Shown in pieces: positions 16,891 through 25,607 of a stretch of DNA of 34,018 bases. Both the position numbers and the translations under genes were made by a program. The stretch lies in NCBI GenBank assembly GCA_944383465.1, contig CALWPQ010000024.1, positions 1-34,018 of the forward strand, in the 5' to 3' direction. The first letter of the stretch is position 1; every line of letters starts with the position of its first letter. The notes below the pieces were generated by a model. The model saw nothing but the letters and a program-made list of their open reading frames with translations, did not search any database and was not told the DNA's origin. Origin of the DNA: an uncultured Clostridia bacterium. Lineage in GTDB: Bacteria; Bacillota; Clostridia; Peptostreptococcales; Anaerovoracaceae.

Positions 16891-17970
16891 CTACCTTTCT
16901 GTACAGCTGATGCAAGGGTCGATTGTGAGTACCAAAATAGGTACATCGGCAAGGTCGCAGCCCTTAAGCATCTTAACGAGTGACGGAATGTTCTGGTTGG
17001 TCGGCGTTCTGACACGCATTCTCTCGAGGAACTTCGTTCCTGCGCCTTTAGCATAGTAATATGCTTCGCCTCGCGGCTGCTCGAGTCTCAGTACGAATTC
17101 TCCGTCGACATTGCCCTTTACAGGAACGTCGATAGGTCCTTCCGGAATAAGCTCTACCGCTTTTGTGATAAGCTCGATCGACTGGAAGAGCTCTCTGATT
17201 CTTACCTTTGTTCTTGCGTAGCAGTCGCCTGCTTCTTCGATCATAGGCTCAAATCCGAGTTCGTGATATGCGCCGTTTCCGGTAAGTCTGATATCCTGAT
17301 ATACGCCGGAGCCTCTTGCTACAGGGCCTACTGCTCCGAGCTCAATCGCGTCTTCCTTAGTGAGTACGCCTACGCCGACAGTCCTGTTCTTAACGGAAGC
17401 GTCTTCGAGGAATACATCTGTAAGCTTCTTGATCTCAGGCTTGAGCGCGTTGAGCGTATCCGATATTTCCTTGAGTGTTGCGGCATCAATGTCTTTTCTT
17501 ACGCCGCCGACTTTACATACGGAGAAGATTACTCTTCCGCCCGTTGTCTTTTCAAATAAGTCGAGTACATGTTCTCTTATTCTCCAGCAGTGCATAAAGA
17601 GGGATTCAAATCCGAATCCGTCCGCAAGAAGTCCGAGCCACAGGAGATGTGAGTGGATTCTTGACAGCTCATGCCAGATAGTTCTGAGGTACTCTGCCCT
17701 TTCAGGCACCTCAATACCCATAGCTCCTTCGATGGAAGCCGAAGCTCCCCAGCCGTGTCCGAACGAGCATATGCCGCATATTCTTTCGATTACATATACC
17801 ATTTCGGTATATTCTTTCTTTTCAACAAGCTTTTCAAGACCTCTGTGGATATAGCCGATCGACGGAATTACGTCGACAACAACTTCATCCTCGAGTACGA
17901 GGTCGAGATGAATAGGTTCCGGAAGTACCGGATGCTGAGGTCCGAAAGGAATAATAGTTCTTTTACCCAT
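16891..17970 (-). CDS. echE: Ech [NiFe]-hydrogenase large subunit EchE
   Basis: Catalytic subunit of 359 residues carrying the Ni-Fe site for H2 formation, related to NuoD. The four nickel ligands are present: Cys65 and Cys68 in RICGICSFGH, and Cys353 and Cys356 in DPCISCTER at the very end. The sequence stops three residues after the last Cys, so there is no C-terminal peptide left for a maturation protease to remove. FGPQHPVLPEP at the start is the family N-terminus. It lies between echD and echF with short gaps. Nickel insertion proteins (HypA-F) are not in this window. Confidence 0.94.
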   Translation of the reverse strand: MGKRTIIPFGPQHPVLPEPIHLDLVLEDEVVVDVIPSIGYIHRGLEKLVEKKEYTEMVYVIERICGICSFGHGWGASASIEGAMGIEVPERAEYLRTIWHELSRIHSHLLWLGLLADGFGFESLFMHCWRIREHVLDLFEKTTGGRVIFSVCKVGGVRKDIDAATLKEISDTLNALKPEIKKLTDVFLEDASVKNRTVGVGVLTKEDAIELGAVGPVARGSGVYQDIRLTGNGAYHELGFEPMIEEAGDCYARTKVRIRELFQSIELITKAVELIPEGPIDVPVKGNVDGEFVLRLEQPRGEAYYYAKGAGTKFLERMRVRTPTNQNIPSLVKMLKGCDLADVPILVLTIDPCISCTER

Positions 17971-17988
17971 AATTTCTGCCTTCCTTTC

Positions 17989-18348
17989 CTAATTCTGCGG
18001 GTTCCAAGGTGTTGGCTCGGAAACCTTGAAGAAACGGCCGCCGTAATCAAGCGCAAGGTTCTCGAATGTGATACCGAAGAGATCGTGCATTTCATTTTCA
18101 TAGATGAATGCACTCCAGTAATCGCCCGTTACGCTCTGCAGCTTGAGATCTGCCGGAACATTAACCTTCAAATTGTGTAATACATGGTCAAGGTCGAATG
18201 AATACATAACGAATATGTTTCCGTCCGCCTGCTTTGTAGCACAGGCCTGACCGAGTCTGTATCCGCCCTTCTTCATTTCCTTTACTCTCGGAAGAAGCTG
18301 TTCCGGAGTTACCTGTTCAAATTCCTGAATCAAATATTTCTTTTCCAT
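17989..18348 (-). CDS. echD: Ech hydrogenase subunit EchD (NuoC-like)
   Basis: Small soluble subunit of 119 residues belonging to the 30-kDa NADH dehydrogenase (NuoC) family, which binds the large subunit and holds the peripheral arm together. Recognisable features are the C-terminal core SAFIYENEMHDLFGITFENL and the ending GGRFFKVSEPTPWNPQN. There are no cofactor-binding residues. The ATG directly follows the echC stop codon (TAAATG), so the two genes are probably translationally coupled. The length is typical for EchD. Confidence 0.9.
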   Translation of the reverse strand: MEKKYLIQEFEQVTPEQLLPRVKEMKKGGYRLGQACATKQADGNIFVMYSFDLDHVLHNLKVNVPADLKLQSVTGDYWSAFIYENEMHDLFGITFENLALDYGGRFFKVSEPTPWNPQN

Positions 18349-18849
18349 TTATGCTTCCTCCTTTCCTTCTGTTTCTGTATTTTCTTCCGCTTTCGGCTCA
18401 GCTGCTGCCGGTGCGGCACTCTTATTGTCCATAGCGGCTCTCTTCTCAGCGAGTACGCCGAGGCCCTTTACTACGCCGTCTATGATCGCTTCAGGTCTTG
18501 CCGCACAGCCCGGTACGTATACATCTACCGGAATTACAGTGTCGACTCCGCCCATTATATTGTAACATTCTCTGAAGATACCGCCGTTATTGGCACAAAT
18601 ACCTATTGCAACTACTACTTTAGGTTCCGGCATCTGGTCGTATATCTGCTTTACTACGGCTTTGTTCTGTTCGTTTACCGAGCCTGTTACGAGAAATATA
18701 TCAGCATGTTTCGGATTACCTGTATTGATAATACCGAATCTTTCCACATCATACATTGGTGTAAGACATGCCAATACTTCTATATCACATCCGTTGCAGC
18801 TTGAGCCATCGTAATGAATGACCCAAGGTGACTTTGTTACATATGACAT
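18349..18849 (-). CDS. echC: Ech [NiFe]-hydrogenase small subunit EchC (NuoB-like)
   Basis: Subunit of 166 residues that carries the proximal [4Fe-4S] cluster passing electrons to the Ni-Fe site. Cluster ligands are readable as Cys18 and Cys21 (SSCNGCDIE), Cys85 (IGICANNGG) and Cys115 (VPGCAARPE), the NuoB pattern. The last 30 or so residues form a low-complexity Ala/Glu tail (about 135-166) that is not part of the family core. It follows echB by 12 bp. Confidence 0.93.
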   Translation of the reverse strand: MSYVTKSPWVIHYDGSSCNGCDIEVLACLTPMYDVERFGIINTGNPKHADIFLVTGSVNEQNKAVVKQIYDQMPEPKVVVAIGICANNGGIFRECYNIMGGVDTVIPVDVYVPGCAARPEAIIDGVVKGLGVLAEKRAAMDNKSAAPAAAEPKAEENTETEGKEEA

Positions 18850-18861
18850 TACTACACCTCC

Positions 18862-19725
18862 TTACATAAAGTAGAGAACTACTATATTTATCATACCGAG
18901 CGTGATTGCCACAAGCCATGATGAATTAAGAGCTACATTCCACTTCATTCTTGCAAAGTTGTTGTCGATAAACGTCTCAAAGAAGTACGTTACAAGACAA
19001 ACAACTATACCTATTACAGTTCCCGCGATTGTTCCGTTCGCAAAGAACAAGAATACAAATCCGAGCAGGAATATATTTTCATACCAGTGAGCGATTTCCA
19101 CCATCGCCAGAGTCTTGCCTGAGAATTCAGTCTTGAGACCCGCAACGAGCTCCTGATGTGCGTGATGCGACATCGAAAGGTCGAAAGGCGACTTTCTCAT
19201 CTTGATGGTGAGGATGAATAAAAATCCAGCGAAAATTCCTATCATATACGGAAAACTCATCTTGCTATTGTGAATAATATCGGCAACATTAAAGCTTCCG
19301 CTGTAAAGATAGAAACCGATTGCTGTGATGAGCACCATCGGCTCGTACGCCATCATCTGCAGAAGTTCTCTTTCAGCACCCATCTGCGGATAAGCCGAAT
19401 TTGACGAGAACGCCGCGATGATAAGGAATGTGCTTGCGAGTGAAAGTGTGAATATCACGAGCAAGAGGTCCATTCCCGCGAAGAAGAAGAAGCCTGTAAC
19501 AACTATGAAGAGCAGGAAGCACGCAATGTAGAAATCCTGCACGTTGTTTACAGTGATAGGCTCCTTTTCGAGCAGCTTGAAGAAATCGTAAAACGGCTGG
19601 AATACCGAAGGGCCGTGTCTGCCCTGCATTCTTGCCGAGATAACTCTGTCAATACCTGCGAGAAGTCCGCCGATGACAGGAGCAAGGATAAGGTATGCTA
19701 TAACACAAATTATGATCTTTACCAT
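18862..19725 (-). CDS. echB: Ech hydrogenase membrane subunit EchB (NuoH-like)
   Basis: Integral membrane protein of 287 residues with about eight hydrophobic segments, related to NuoH, which anchors the hydrogenase module and couples it to ion movement. SARMQGRHGPSVFQPFYDFFKL and the loop KMRKSPFDLSMSHHAHQEL are diagnostic NuoH/EchB sequences at the interface with the soluble arm. The start codon overlaps the echA stop by one base (TAATG). The length is normal. Confidence 0.93.
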   Translation of the reverse strand: MVKIIICVIAYLILAPVIGGLLAGIDRVISARMQGRHGPSVFQPFYDFFKLLEKEPITVNNVQDFYIACFLLFIVVTGFFFFAGMDLLLVIFTLSLASTFLIIAAFSSNSAYPQMGAERELLQMMAYEPMVLITAIGFYLYSGSFNVADIIHNSKMSFPYMIGIFAGFLFILTIKMRKSPFDLSMSHHAHQELVAGLKTEFSGKTLAMVEIAHWYENIFLLGFVFLFFANGTIAGTVIGIVVCLVTYFFETFIDNNFARMKWNVALNSSWLVAITLGMINIVVLYFM

Positions 19726-21674
19726 TAGAATCCACCTCCCATTACCGACATCATCGTGATGATTGTACCGATTGCGATGGCGAATGCTACTCCGAGAATT
19801 GTAATCGTCGAAGCAAGTCCAAGCATATTCATCTTTTTCTCACCGAAATACTTTTCCATATACCAGTTTCTGAGCGACTGTGTCATCTCAGTCTGCATTG
19901 AGCCCATATATGTAAGGTTGTCGCCTGTATTGGCGCCTGCCATATAGATAGGAACAATTTTTTTGTTTGTCTTTCCGTAGAAGAGAAGTATGAGTATGAG
20001 AAGTACAGCCAGCATTACGCACATAATTATCATATTGTTCGATGATAATGTTGCCGCGAGGTTTGATACACCCCATACGCCTTCGATATACGGAATTACA
20101 AATATCTTGGAAACGAACGGGAATATAAGGCAGATAACGATTTCCATAGCAACAAGCGCGCCGTGTACAAACGTTTCTTCCTTGTTTACTCCGCTCTCTA
20201 TGTTTTCTCTTGCAGCCACGATAGCCGAAAGTTTGCCGAGCCACTTAGTCCAGTAGAACGCAGTTGCCGCGCTTCCGAAGCAGATCACCGCTACCAGGAA
20301 GAAGTTTCCGGAGTCGATAAACGATGTCATTGCCGCCCACTTGGAAATGAGCATTCCGAGCGGAGCGAGGAACATTCCCGCAATACCGATCATCATAAAT
20401 GACGCGAGTCTCGGAAGTCTTCCGAAGAGGCCGTCCATATCTTCGATATCTCTTGATCCGATCTGGTGCTCCGCAGTACCTACACAGAGGAACATGAGCG
20501 ACTTTGTAATAGCGTGGAATATGAGAAGCATAATGCCCGCCCATACTGCGCCCGTTGCTCCTACGCCTCCGCAGATAACGATGAGACCCAGATTTGCGAT
20601 AGTTGAGTATGCAAGAACTCTCTTGCCGTTCGACTGCGAAATAGCGGCAAACGATGCGAGGAGGAATGTAATTCCGCCTATGAGCATAACCATAATGCCT
20701 GCCATATTGAAGCCGAGGCACGGTGCAAGCTTAAGGATGAGGAAAACTCCCGCCTTAACCATTGTCGAAGAGTGAAGGAGCGCCGATGTCGGAGTAGGCG
20801 CTACCATAGCTCCGAGCAGCCAGCTGTGGAAAGGCATCTGTGCAGCCTTTGTGAGTCCGGCAAGCGCAAGGAACATAGTAGGTACTACCATAAGTGCTCC
20901 GTAACCCTGTACACCGAGTGTAACGAGCGTCGAAAGTTCGATTGTTCCGTAGAATGACCCGAGCACGATTATACCTGTAAGGAAGGAAAGCCCTCCGATA
21001 AGGTTAAGTACGAGCTGACGGAACGAATTGTTTACAGCTTCCTCCGTTCTTGTGAAACCGATGAGGAAGAAAGAACAAAGCGTCGTAATCTCCCAGAAGA
21101 AGAACATCCAGAGCAGGTTGTTTGAAACAACGAGTCCGAACATTGCCGAGAGGAAGGTGAACATGAGGAAGAAGAACAGAGGTCTTCTGTCAGGTCCGCC
21201 CTGATGATGCTGGAAGTCCTTCATATATCCGAGTGCGTACACTGTGATAAGGCTTCCTACGATTCCTACGATGAGAATCATAATTATCGAAAGTCTGTCA
21301 ATGCTGACATTGTTTTCGACCTCGATGTGGTGCGCTTTTGTAAGTTCAAACCAAACCGTAAACGGGGCCTGAATAGCCGCAAGTACCGACGCAAGGTACT
21401 TCTTGTGCTTGATGCCGAGGAATATCACAACCAGGGCAAGGATTACTTCAATCGCAAGCATAGCATAGCTTATGACTGACTCTGCACTGTGCATTGCAAT
21501 ATTCACAGTGTCCTCTCCCGATCTGAAAAATTCTACGGCAGTCCAGATTGATCCCGCCGCTATAACAGCAGCAGCAATCTTAACAAGAATGTCTCTTCCT
21601 GCATCAGCCTTGAGAACCAAAAGAGCGAGCGCCACTACGAATGCAAAAATAATCAGAATAAAAATAGTGCTCAT
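19725..21674 (-). CDS. echA: Ech hydrogenase ion-pump subunit EchA (NuoL/MrpA-like)
   Basis: Large membrane protein of 649 residues with about 15-16 hydrophobic segments, homologous to the antiporter-like NuoL/NuoM subunits that pump ions. Conserved parts include RLSIIMILIVGIVGSLITVY, the FLMFTFLSAMFGLVVSNN region, AQMPFHSWLLGAMVAPTPTS with the lysine before it, and LLHSSTMVKAGVFL. First gene of the ech operon, with GGAGGATTAA before the ATG. The complex would use ferredoxin oxidation and proton reduction to build an H+ or Na+ gradient; the ion cannot be read from sequence. Confidence 0.93.
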   Translation of the reverse strand: MSTIFILIIFAFVVALALLVLKADAGRDILVKIAAAVIAAGSIWTAVEFFRSGEDTVNIAMHSAESVISYAMLAIEVILALVVIFLGIKHKKYLASVLAAIQAPFTVWFELTKAHHIEVENNVSIDRLSIIMILIVGIVGSLITVYALGYMKDFQHHQGGPDRRPLFFFLMFTFLSAMFGLVVSNNLLWMFFFWEITTLCSFFLIGFTRTEEAVNNSFRQLVLNLIGGLSFLTGIIVLGSFYGTIELSTLVTLGVQGYGALMVVPTMFLALAGLTKAAQMPFHSWLLGAMVAPTPTSALLHSSTMVKAGVFLILKLAPCLGFNMAGIMVMLIGGITFLLASFAAISQSNGKRVLAYSTIANLGLIVICGGVGATGAVWAGIMLLIFHAITKSLMFLCVGTAEHQIGSRDIEDMDGLFGRLPRLASFMMIGIAGMFLAPLGMLISKWAAMTSFIDSGNFFLVAVICFGSAATAFYWTKWLGKLSAIVAARENIESGVNKEETFVHGALVAMEIVICLIFPFVSKIFVIPYIEGVWGVSNLAATLSSNNMIIMCVMLAVLLILILLFYGKTNKKIVPIYMAGANTGDNLTYMGSMQTEMTQSLRNWYMEKYFGEKKMNMLGLASTITILGVAFAIAIGTIITMMSVMGGGF

Positions 21675-21702
21675 TTAATCCTCCTATAAGATCATTTTAT
21701 AA

Positions 21703-21754
21703 ACGCCGAACGGCGTCCAGATACTATTATACAAAACTAATTGTTAAAAAACAA
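21703..21754 (-). promoter_or_regulatory. ech operon promoter and 5'-terminal hairpin
   Basis: Minus strand TTGTTT (21749-21754), a 17-bp spacer and a perfect TATAAT (21726-21731). Transcription should start near 21719, and the first transcribed bases form ACGCC-GTTC-GGCGT (21703-21716). A stem at the very 5' end is the kind of structure that protects mRNA from decay. The -35 box is weak (4 of 6). Confidence 0.6.
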
Positions 21755-21882
21755 GCATTTTAGTGCTAATAACTTTTGTCAAAAATCGTTATTTTGATAT
21801 TTTTCGATAAATAATGAGTATTTTCACCCTGATTAACGTTATTAAAAAACTCTGAATGCTCTATTTTCCGAAATTCATATTG

Positions 21883-22143
21883 TTAATTAAGTATCAATAA
21901 AAGCATAAGCACTCCCGGCACACCGAGCACTCCCGTAATAAGCGCATTTACAATATTTAGCGGAATGCCTATGCCAAATCCGCTTCCTACTATATTTATA
22001 AGCGCGATGAGTCCTGCGCCGAGAAGACTGTTTGCTATAAGCCTGCCCACAAATTTAAGCGGTAAAAGCAGTAATCTGCCAAAAAAGAAAATTATAAAAA
22101 TCCCCAGACCGTACGCCAAAAATACCATAATTTCCGTGCCCAT
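21883..22143 (-). CDS. bofA: BofA family protein (pro-sigma-K processing inhibitor family)
   Basis: Small membrane protein of 86 residues with two to three hydrophobic segments. In Bacillus, BofA restrains the SpoIVFB protease during sporulation. The conserved core is present: GRLIANSLLGAGLIALINIVG, then GIPLNIVNALITGVLGVPGV and a hydrophobic end. ATG 22143 is chosen because AAAGGAGG lies just upstream; an upstream TTG would put that site inside the gene. Its place beyond recR matches the Bacillus order dnaX-yaaK-recR-yaaL-bofA. Presence suggests a spore-forming ancestry; whether this organism sporulates cannot be judged here. Confidence 0.85.
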   Translation of the reverse strand: MGTEIMVFLAYGLGIFIIFFFGRLLLLPLKFVGRLIANSLLGAGLIALINIVGSGFGIGIPLNIVNALITGVLGVPGVLMLLLILN

Positions 22144-22322
22144 ACTGTAATTTTCCTCCTTTGTCAACTGCGGTGCTTTTTAACTATACAATGAACTTAA
22201 AATGAGCTCTTTTACTCACTTCACTTTCTTTTGCTGCACCGCATAAAAATCTTTATCCGTATAAAATATGCCGTACTTGAATAAAATAGAAGCATAAGGA
22301 CTATTACATAGGAGGAGTTGTT

Positions 22323-22610
22323 ATGAGAATAAATCTTTCCGGAGCGGCACGCGGCATTTCCTCCGCTCTCGCAAATGCCCGCGATAATGTACAGCATATC
22401 GCCGCCAATATAAAAAAGCCTGAAAGCGAAAGCGATATACTTATTGAAAATATAAAGCAAGCCCGCTATGACCTTGAACGGGCAGAAGCTCTCTTTAACG
22501 AGCTGACAGACGAAGCAGCTATTGACTATGCTGCGTACAGCATTCTTGCCGCCAGATCTAAATATGTGTATCTTCTCGGTCTTGCAAAAAAATATAATAT
22601 AAAATTTTAG
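22323..22610 (+). CDS. yaaL: YaaL family protein (DUF2508)
   Basis: Protein of 95 residues, mostly helical, function unknown. The C-terminal half fits the YaaL/DUF2508 family: IKQARYDLERAEALFN, then DEAAIDYAAYSILAARSKYVYLL. The start has an excellent ribosome site (AGGAGGAG, 5 nt before the ATG). Family members normally sit between recR and bofA on the same strand; here the gene is in that position but on the opposite strand. Its terminator stem overlaps its stop codon. Confidence 0.8.
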   Translation: MRINLSGAARGISSALANARDNVQHIAANIKKPESESDILIENIKQARYDLERAEALFNELTDEAAIDYAAYSILAARSKYVYLLGLAKKYNIKF

Positions 22611-22638
22611 AGCGCGACTATTTCGCGCTCTTATATTT
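22610..22638 (+). terminator. Terminator of yaaL
   Basis: GAGCGCG (22610-22616), loop ACTATTT, CGCGCTC (22624-22630), then TTATATTTGT. The stem uses the last base of the yaaL stop codon. It faces the converging recR gene. Confidence 0.7.
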
Positions 22639-22676
22639 GTGCTTTTACATTTCAAATTCTTTCTCGTCTCTATTTA

Positions 22677-23279
22677 TCAAAGCTCTCTGCGGCCTTCAAC
22701 AGCTTTAAGCAGTGTTATTTCGTCAGCGTATTCGAGATCGCCTCCGACAGGAATGCCGTGCGCTATTCTCGACACCTTGATTCCTGACGGTTTTATCAGA
22801 CGCGCTATATACATTGCCGTCGCCTCGCCTTCAATATTAGGATTTGTGGCGAGTATCACTTCGCTTATTTCTGTATCGTTTTGCAACCTTACGATAAGCT
22901 GACGCAGATTTATGTCGTCAGGACCAATACCGTCCATCGGCGATATGACACCGTGCAGCACATGATACTGTCCGCGGTATTCCTTTATTCTCTCCATAGC
23001 AAGCACGTCTTTAGGGCTCTCGACAACGCAGATTGTGTTTTTGCTGCGCGCAGTATCCTGACATATGGCGCAAGGATCTGTATCTGTGAGATTGCCGCAT
23101 ATAGAACAGTATTTCATAGTGTGCTTCGCCTCTGTAATTGCATTCGCCAGCGCTTCCGCTTCACTATCTGTCAGTGAAAGTATGTGAAACGCAAGACGCT
23201 GCGCAGTCTTGCCGCCTATGCCCGGAAGCTTTGAAAGCTCGCCGATAAGTTTTCCGAGTGGTTTTGCGTAATATTTCAT
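22677..23279 (-). CDS. recR: Recombination protein RecR
   Basis: DNA repair protein of 200 residues that works with RecF/RecO in loading RecA at gaps. The layout is standard: helix-hairpin-helix [20 protein letters not shown] (about 15-34), a zinc finger with Cys58, Cys61, Cys70 and Cys73 (CSICG...CAICQD), a Toprim domain starting [15 protein letters not shown], and the C-terminal Walker-like end [17 protein letters not shown]. It follows ybaB by 32 bp, and the conserved dnaX-ybaB-recR order supports it. Confidence 0.96.
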   Translation of the reverse strand: MKYYAKPLGKLIGELSKLPGIGGKTAQRLAFHILSLTDSEAEALANAITEAKHTMKYCSICGNLTDTDPCAICQDTARSKNTICVVESPKDVLAMERIKEYRGQYHVLHGVISPMDGIGPDDINLRQLIVRLQNDTEISEVILATNPNIEGEATAMYIARLIKPSGIKVSRIAHGIPVGGDLEYADEITLLKAVEGRREL

Positions 23280-23311
23280 AATAATATTTTTAATACCTTT
23301 TTATTTTATTC

Positions 23312-23671
23312 TTACATTCCCGGAATGCCGAGGCCTGCTGTAAGTTTGCTCATTTCCGCGTTTGAAACCTCTTCCATCTGTCTCAGCGCTTCGTTTACCG
23401 CCGTAATAATGAGATCCTGAAGCATTTCGACATCGTCAGGGTCAACAGCTTCTTCTTTTATCTGCATGCTTACAATCTGCTTGGTGCCGTTTACCGTAAC
23501 TGAAACTGCGCCTCCGCCAGATGTTGCCGTAACTTCTTTTTTATCGATTTCTTCCTGGAGTTCTTCCATTTTTCTCTGCATTGCCTGCATCTGCGCCATC
23601 TGCTTTTGCATATTACCGCCCATTCCTTTATTTGGGTTTGGCTTCTTACCAGCTCTCATTCCTTTGCCCAT
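23312..23671 (-). CDS. ybaB: YbaB/EbfC family nucleoid-associated protein
   Basis: Small DNA-binding dimer of 119 residues. The N-terminus is a Gly/Lys/Asn-rich basic stretch, followed by a Gln/Met-rich amphipathic helix (QKQMAQMQAMQRKMEEL) and the conserved core VTATSGGGAVSVTVNGTKQIVSMQI, then EDLIITAVNEAL-like sequence near the end. The ribosome site GGAGAAAAG precedes the ATG. Location between dnaX and recR is the usual one in Firmicutes. Confidence 0.94.
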   Translation of the reverse strand: MGKGMRAGKKPNPNKGMGGNMQKQMAQMQAMQRKMEELQEEIDKKEVTATSGGGAVSVTVNGTKQIVSMQIKEEAVDPDDVEMLQDLIITAVNEALRQMEEVSNAEMSKLTAGLGIPGM

Positions 23672-23851
23672 TTCTTTTCTCCTTCTATATTTTCCCTATG
23701 ATTTATTTCTGTTTCTCAGTCTGTTTTTGCCGACTGTACTTTTACTTATTCGTTTTATTTTTCAGACACAGCATTTTATTTCCTCGATTTTTACATTGCG
23801 CCTGTTTATTGCTTGCTGCCAGTCTCTTCTGCCCCGCTATCTTTAGTGCTG
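23672..23851. other. 180-bp gap between ybaB and dnaX
   Basis: AT-rich, low-complexity sequence with many T-runs on the plus strand. No hairpin, promoter or frame worth calling was seen. The two genes may still be co-transcribed. Confidence 0.4.
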
Positions 23852-25540
23852 CTACTCGATATCAATTTCAATGCCGAGTTCGCTTTCCGCAAGCGCCTTT
23901 AATGCCTCTATGTCCGTTTCGCTTTTACTTTTATTTGCTTTATGCAAACTGTCAGGTATTTCTCCGCCGTCTGTACCCGGAATTGCCGAGCCTTCCTCGC
24001 CGCATTTGAGCTGTCGCCGCATACCTGTATGCTTTTCCATAAGGTCTTCAAGCGTACTTGCATTTTCTTTCAAGTACCTGAGCTTAAGGCTGTTTGACGC
24101 CTGTACAAAAAAGTATTTATCGTCAATTGAGATGAGTCTCGTCCCGCTTCTGATGAGATTAAAGCTCGTCTTGAAATTTTCTCCGTCCTCAAATACCCTG
24201 TGCCAGAGAAGATCGAGGTCCATCTTCTTTTCAGGCTCTGCCTGTCTATTCAAAATCTGTGTATCTACAGGCGCATTTTGAGTCTTTGCATCCGCACCTG
24301 TACTCTGCCGACCTTCATCAAGCTCCTGCAAAATTAAATCTGTTTCTTCAGCTTCTGTATTTTGAGCCTGCGTCTGCAGCACTGCCGGCTCTTCTTTTAT
24401 GCTGTGTTTCTGTATAGGTTCACTTCGGCGCGGCGTATGCACCGATATCTCTTTGCGCATGCTGCTTTCCGACAGTTTCACTATGCACAGCTCGAGCAGA
24501 ACTCGCGGCTGCGTCGACCATTTCGCGTCAGCCATCGTCTTCGATATTTCCACTATAGCATAATTTATTTCGCCGATATCTATCTTATCTGACTGTTCTT
24601 TAAGTCTTTCTGCGTTTTCACTCGATATATTGAGTATATCCGCTGCGTCCTTTACAAATTTTGAAATAAGAAGCCCTCTATAGTGGGAAAGCCAGTCGCG
24701 TATAAACTGCCGCACATCTTTACCGTCTACAAGCACATTTGAAAGCAGCAGGATCGCTTCCGCCGTCTTTCCTGAAAGAACAAAGTCCGTCATTTCGATG
24801 AAAGTCTCTATCCCCGACGTACCGAGAAATTCGAGCACATCGTCGCGCGTCACTCTGCTTTGCCCTCCCGAAAGACACTGGTCAAGAATGCTAAGCCCAT
24901 CGCGCACCGAGCCGTCGGCATTTGCGGCTATGAGCCTGAGTGCATCCTCACTCACATCTATGCCTTTGTCCCTGCATATCGCCTTCATTCCGCTGACTAG
25001 CGTATTTTCCGACACTCTTCTAAAATCGAGGCGCATACATCTTGAAAGTATTGTAGCCGGCAGTTTCTGCGGCTCTGTTGTCGCAAGTATGAATACTACA
25101 TATTCGGGAGGCTCTTCGAGAGTTTTAAGCAGTGCGTTAAACGCTTCCGTCGAAAGCATATGCACTTCGTCTATTATATATATTTTCTTTCTGCCGATTG
25201 CCGGCGGATATTTTACGCTCTCACGCAGCTCTCTTATATTCTCGACACCGTTATTCGACGCCGCATCCATCTCGATGACATCCATAAATGTGCCTTCCTT
25301 TATGGAAAGGCAGCTTGCGCATTTGCCGCACGGTCCTTCGCTGTCTGCAAGGCAGTTTAAACCCTTGGCAAGTATTCGTGCTGTGGTCGTCTTTCCTGTT
25401 CCGCGCGTGCCGCAGAATAAATAGGCGTGGCTCACGGAATCGGTCTTTATTTGATTTTTTAATATTTTTACGATGTGCTCCTGGCCGAGTATTTCTTCAA
25501 ATACTTCCGGTCTATATGTCCTGTACAGCGCCTGATACAT
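23852..25540 (-). CDS. dnaX: DNA polymerase III subunits gamma/tau
   Basis: Clamp-loader ATPase of 562 residues. Start MYQALYRTYRPEVFEEILGQ; Walker A GTRGTGKTT (about 44-52); zinc-binding Cys63, Cys71, Cys74 and Cys77; Walker B with DEVH (about 124-127); sensor sequence ATTEPQKLPATILSRC. The C-terminal tau part (after about 370) is poorly conserved and rich in Glu, Gln and Ser, as usual. ATG 25540 is chosen because family sequence begins there with GGGAGA upstream; the open frame continues upstream into the SRP RNA but that part is not coding. No slippery A-run for frameshifting is evident. First gene of dnaX-ybaB-recR. Confidence 0.95.
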   Translation of the reverse strand: MYQALYRTYRPEVFEEILGQEHIVKILKNQIKTDSVSHAYLFCGTRGTGKTTTARILAKGLNCLADSEGPCGKCASCLSIKEGTFMDVIEMDAASNNGVENIRELRESVKYPPAIGRKKIYIIDEVHMLSTEAFNALLKTLEEPPEYVVFILATTEPQKLPATILSRCMRLDFRRVSENTLVSGMKAICRDKGIDVSEDALRLIAANADGSVRDGLSILDQCLSGGQSRVTRDDVLEFLGTSGIETFIEMTDFVLSGKTAEAILLLSNVLVDGKDVRQFIRDWLSHYRGLLISKFVKDAADILNISSENAERLKEQSDKIDIGEINYAIVEISKTMADAKWSTQPRVLLELCIVKLSESSMRKEISVHTPRRSEPIQKHSIKEEPAVLQTQAQNTEAEETDLILQELDEGRQSTGADAKTQNAPVDTQILNRQAEPEKKMDLDLLWHRVFEDGENFKTSFNLIRSGTRLISIDDKYFFVQASNSLKLRYLKENASTLEDLMEKHTGMRRQLKCGEEGSAIPGTDGGEIPDSLHKANKSKSETDIEALKALAESELGIEIDIE

Positions 25541-25607
25541 CTCGTTTCTCCCTGGATTTTCTCTTGATTTCAGAAATTTATTATTTTGAAAAGTCCGATA
25601 TTCTAAA

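Noticed and set aside
21741..21754. Rex-like redox operator TTGTTAAAAAACAA at the ech promoter
   Set aside because: The inverted repeat is only 14 bp with 5-base arms. The clostridial Rex site is about 18 bp, TTGTTAA-N4-TTAACAA, so the spacing does not fit.
22221..22655. 144-codon minus-strand frame opposite yaaL
   Set aside because: It is antisense to a gene with a recognised family and a strong ribosome site, and includes its terminator.
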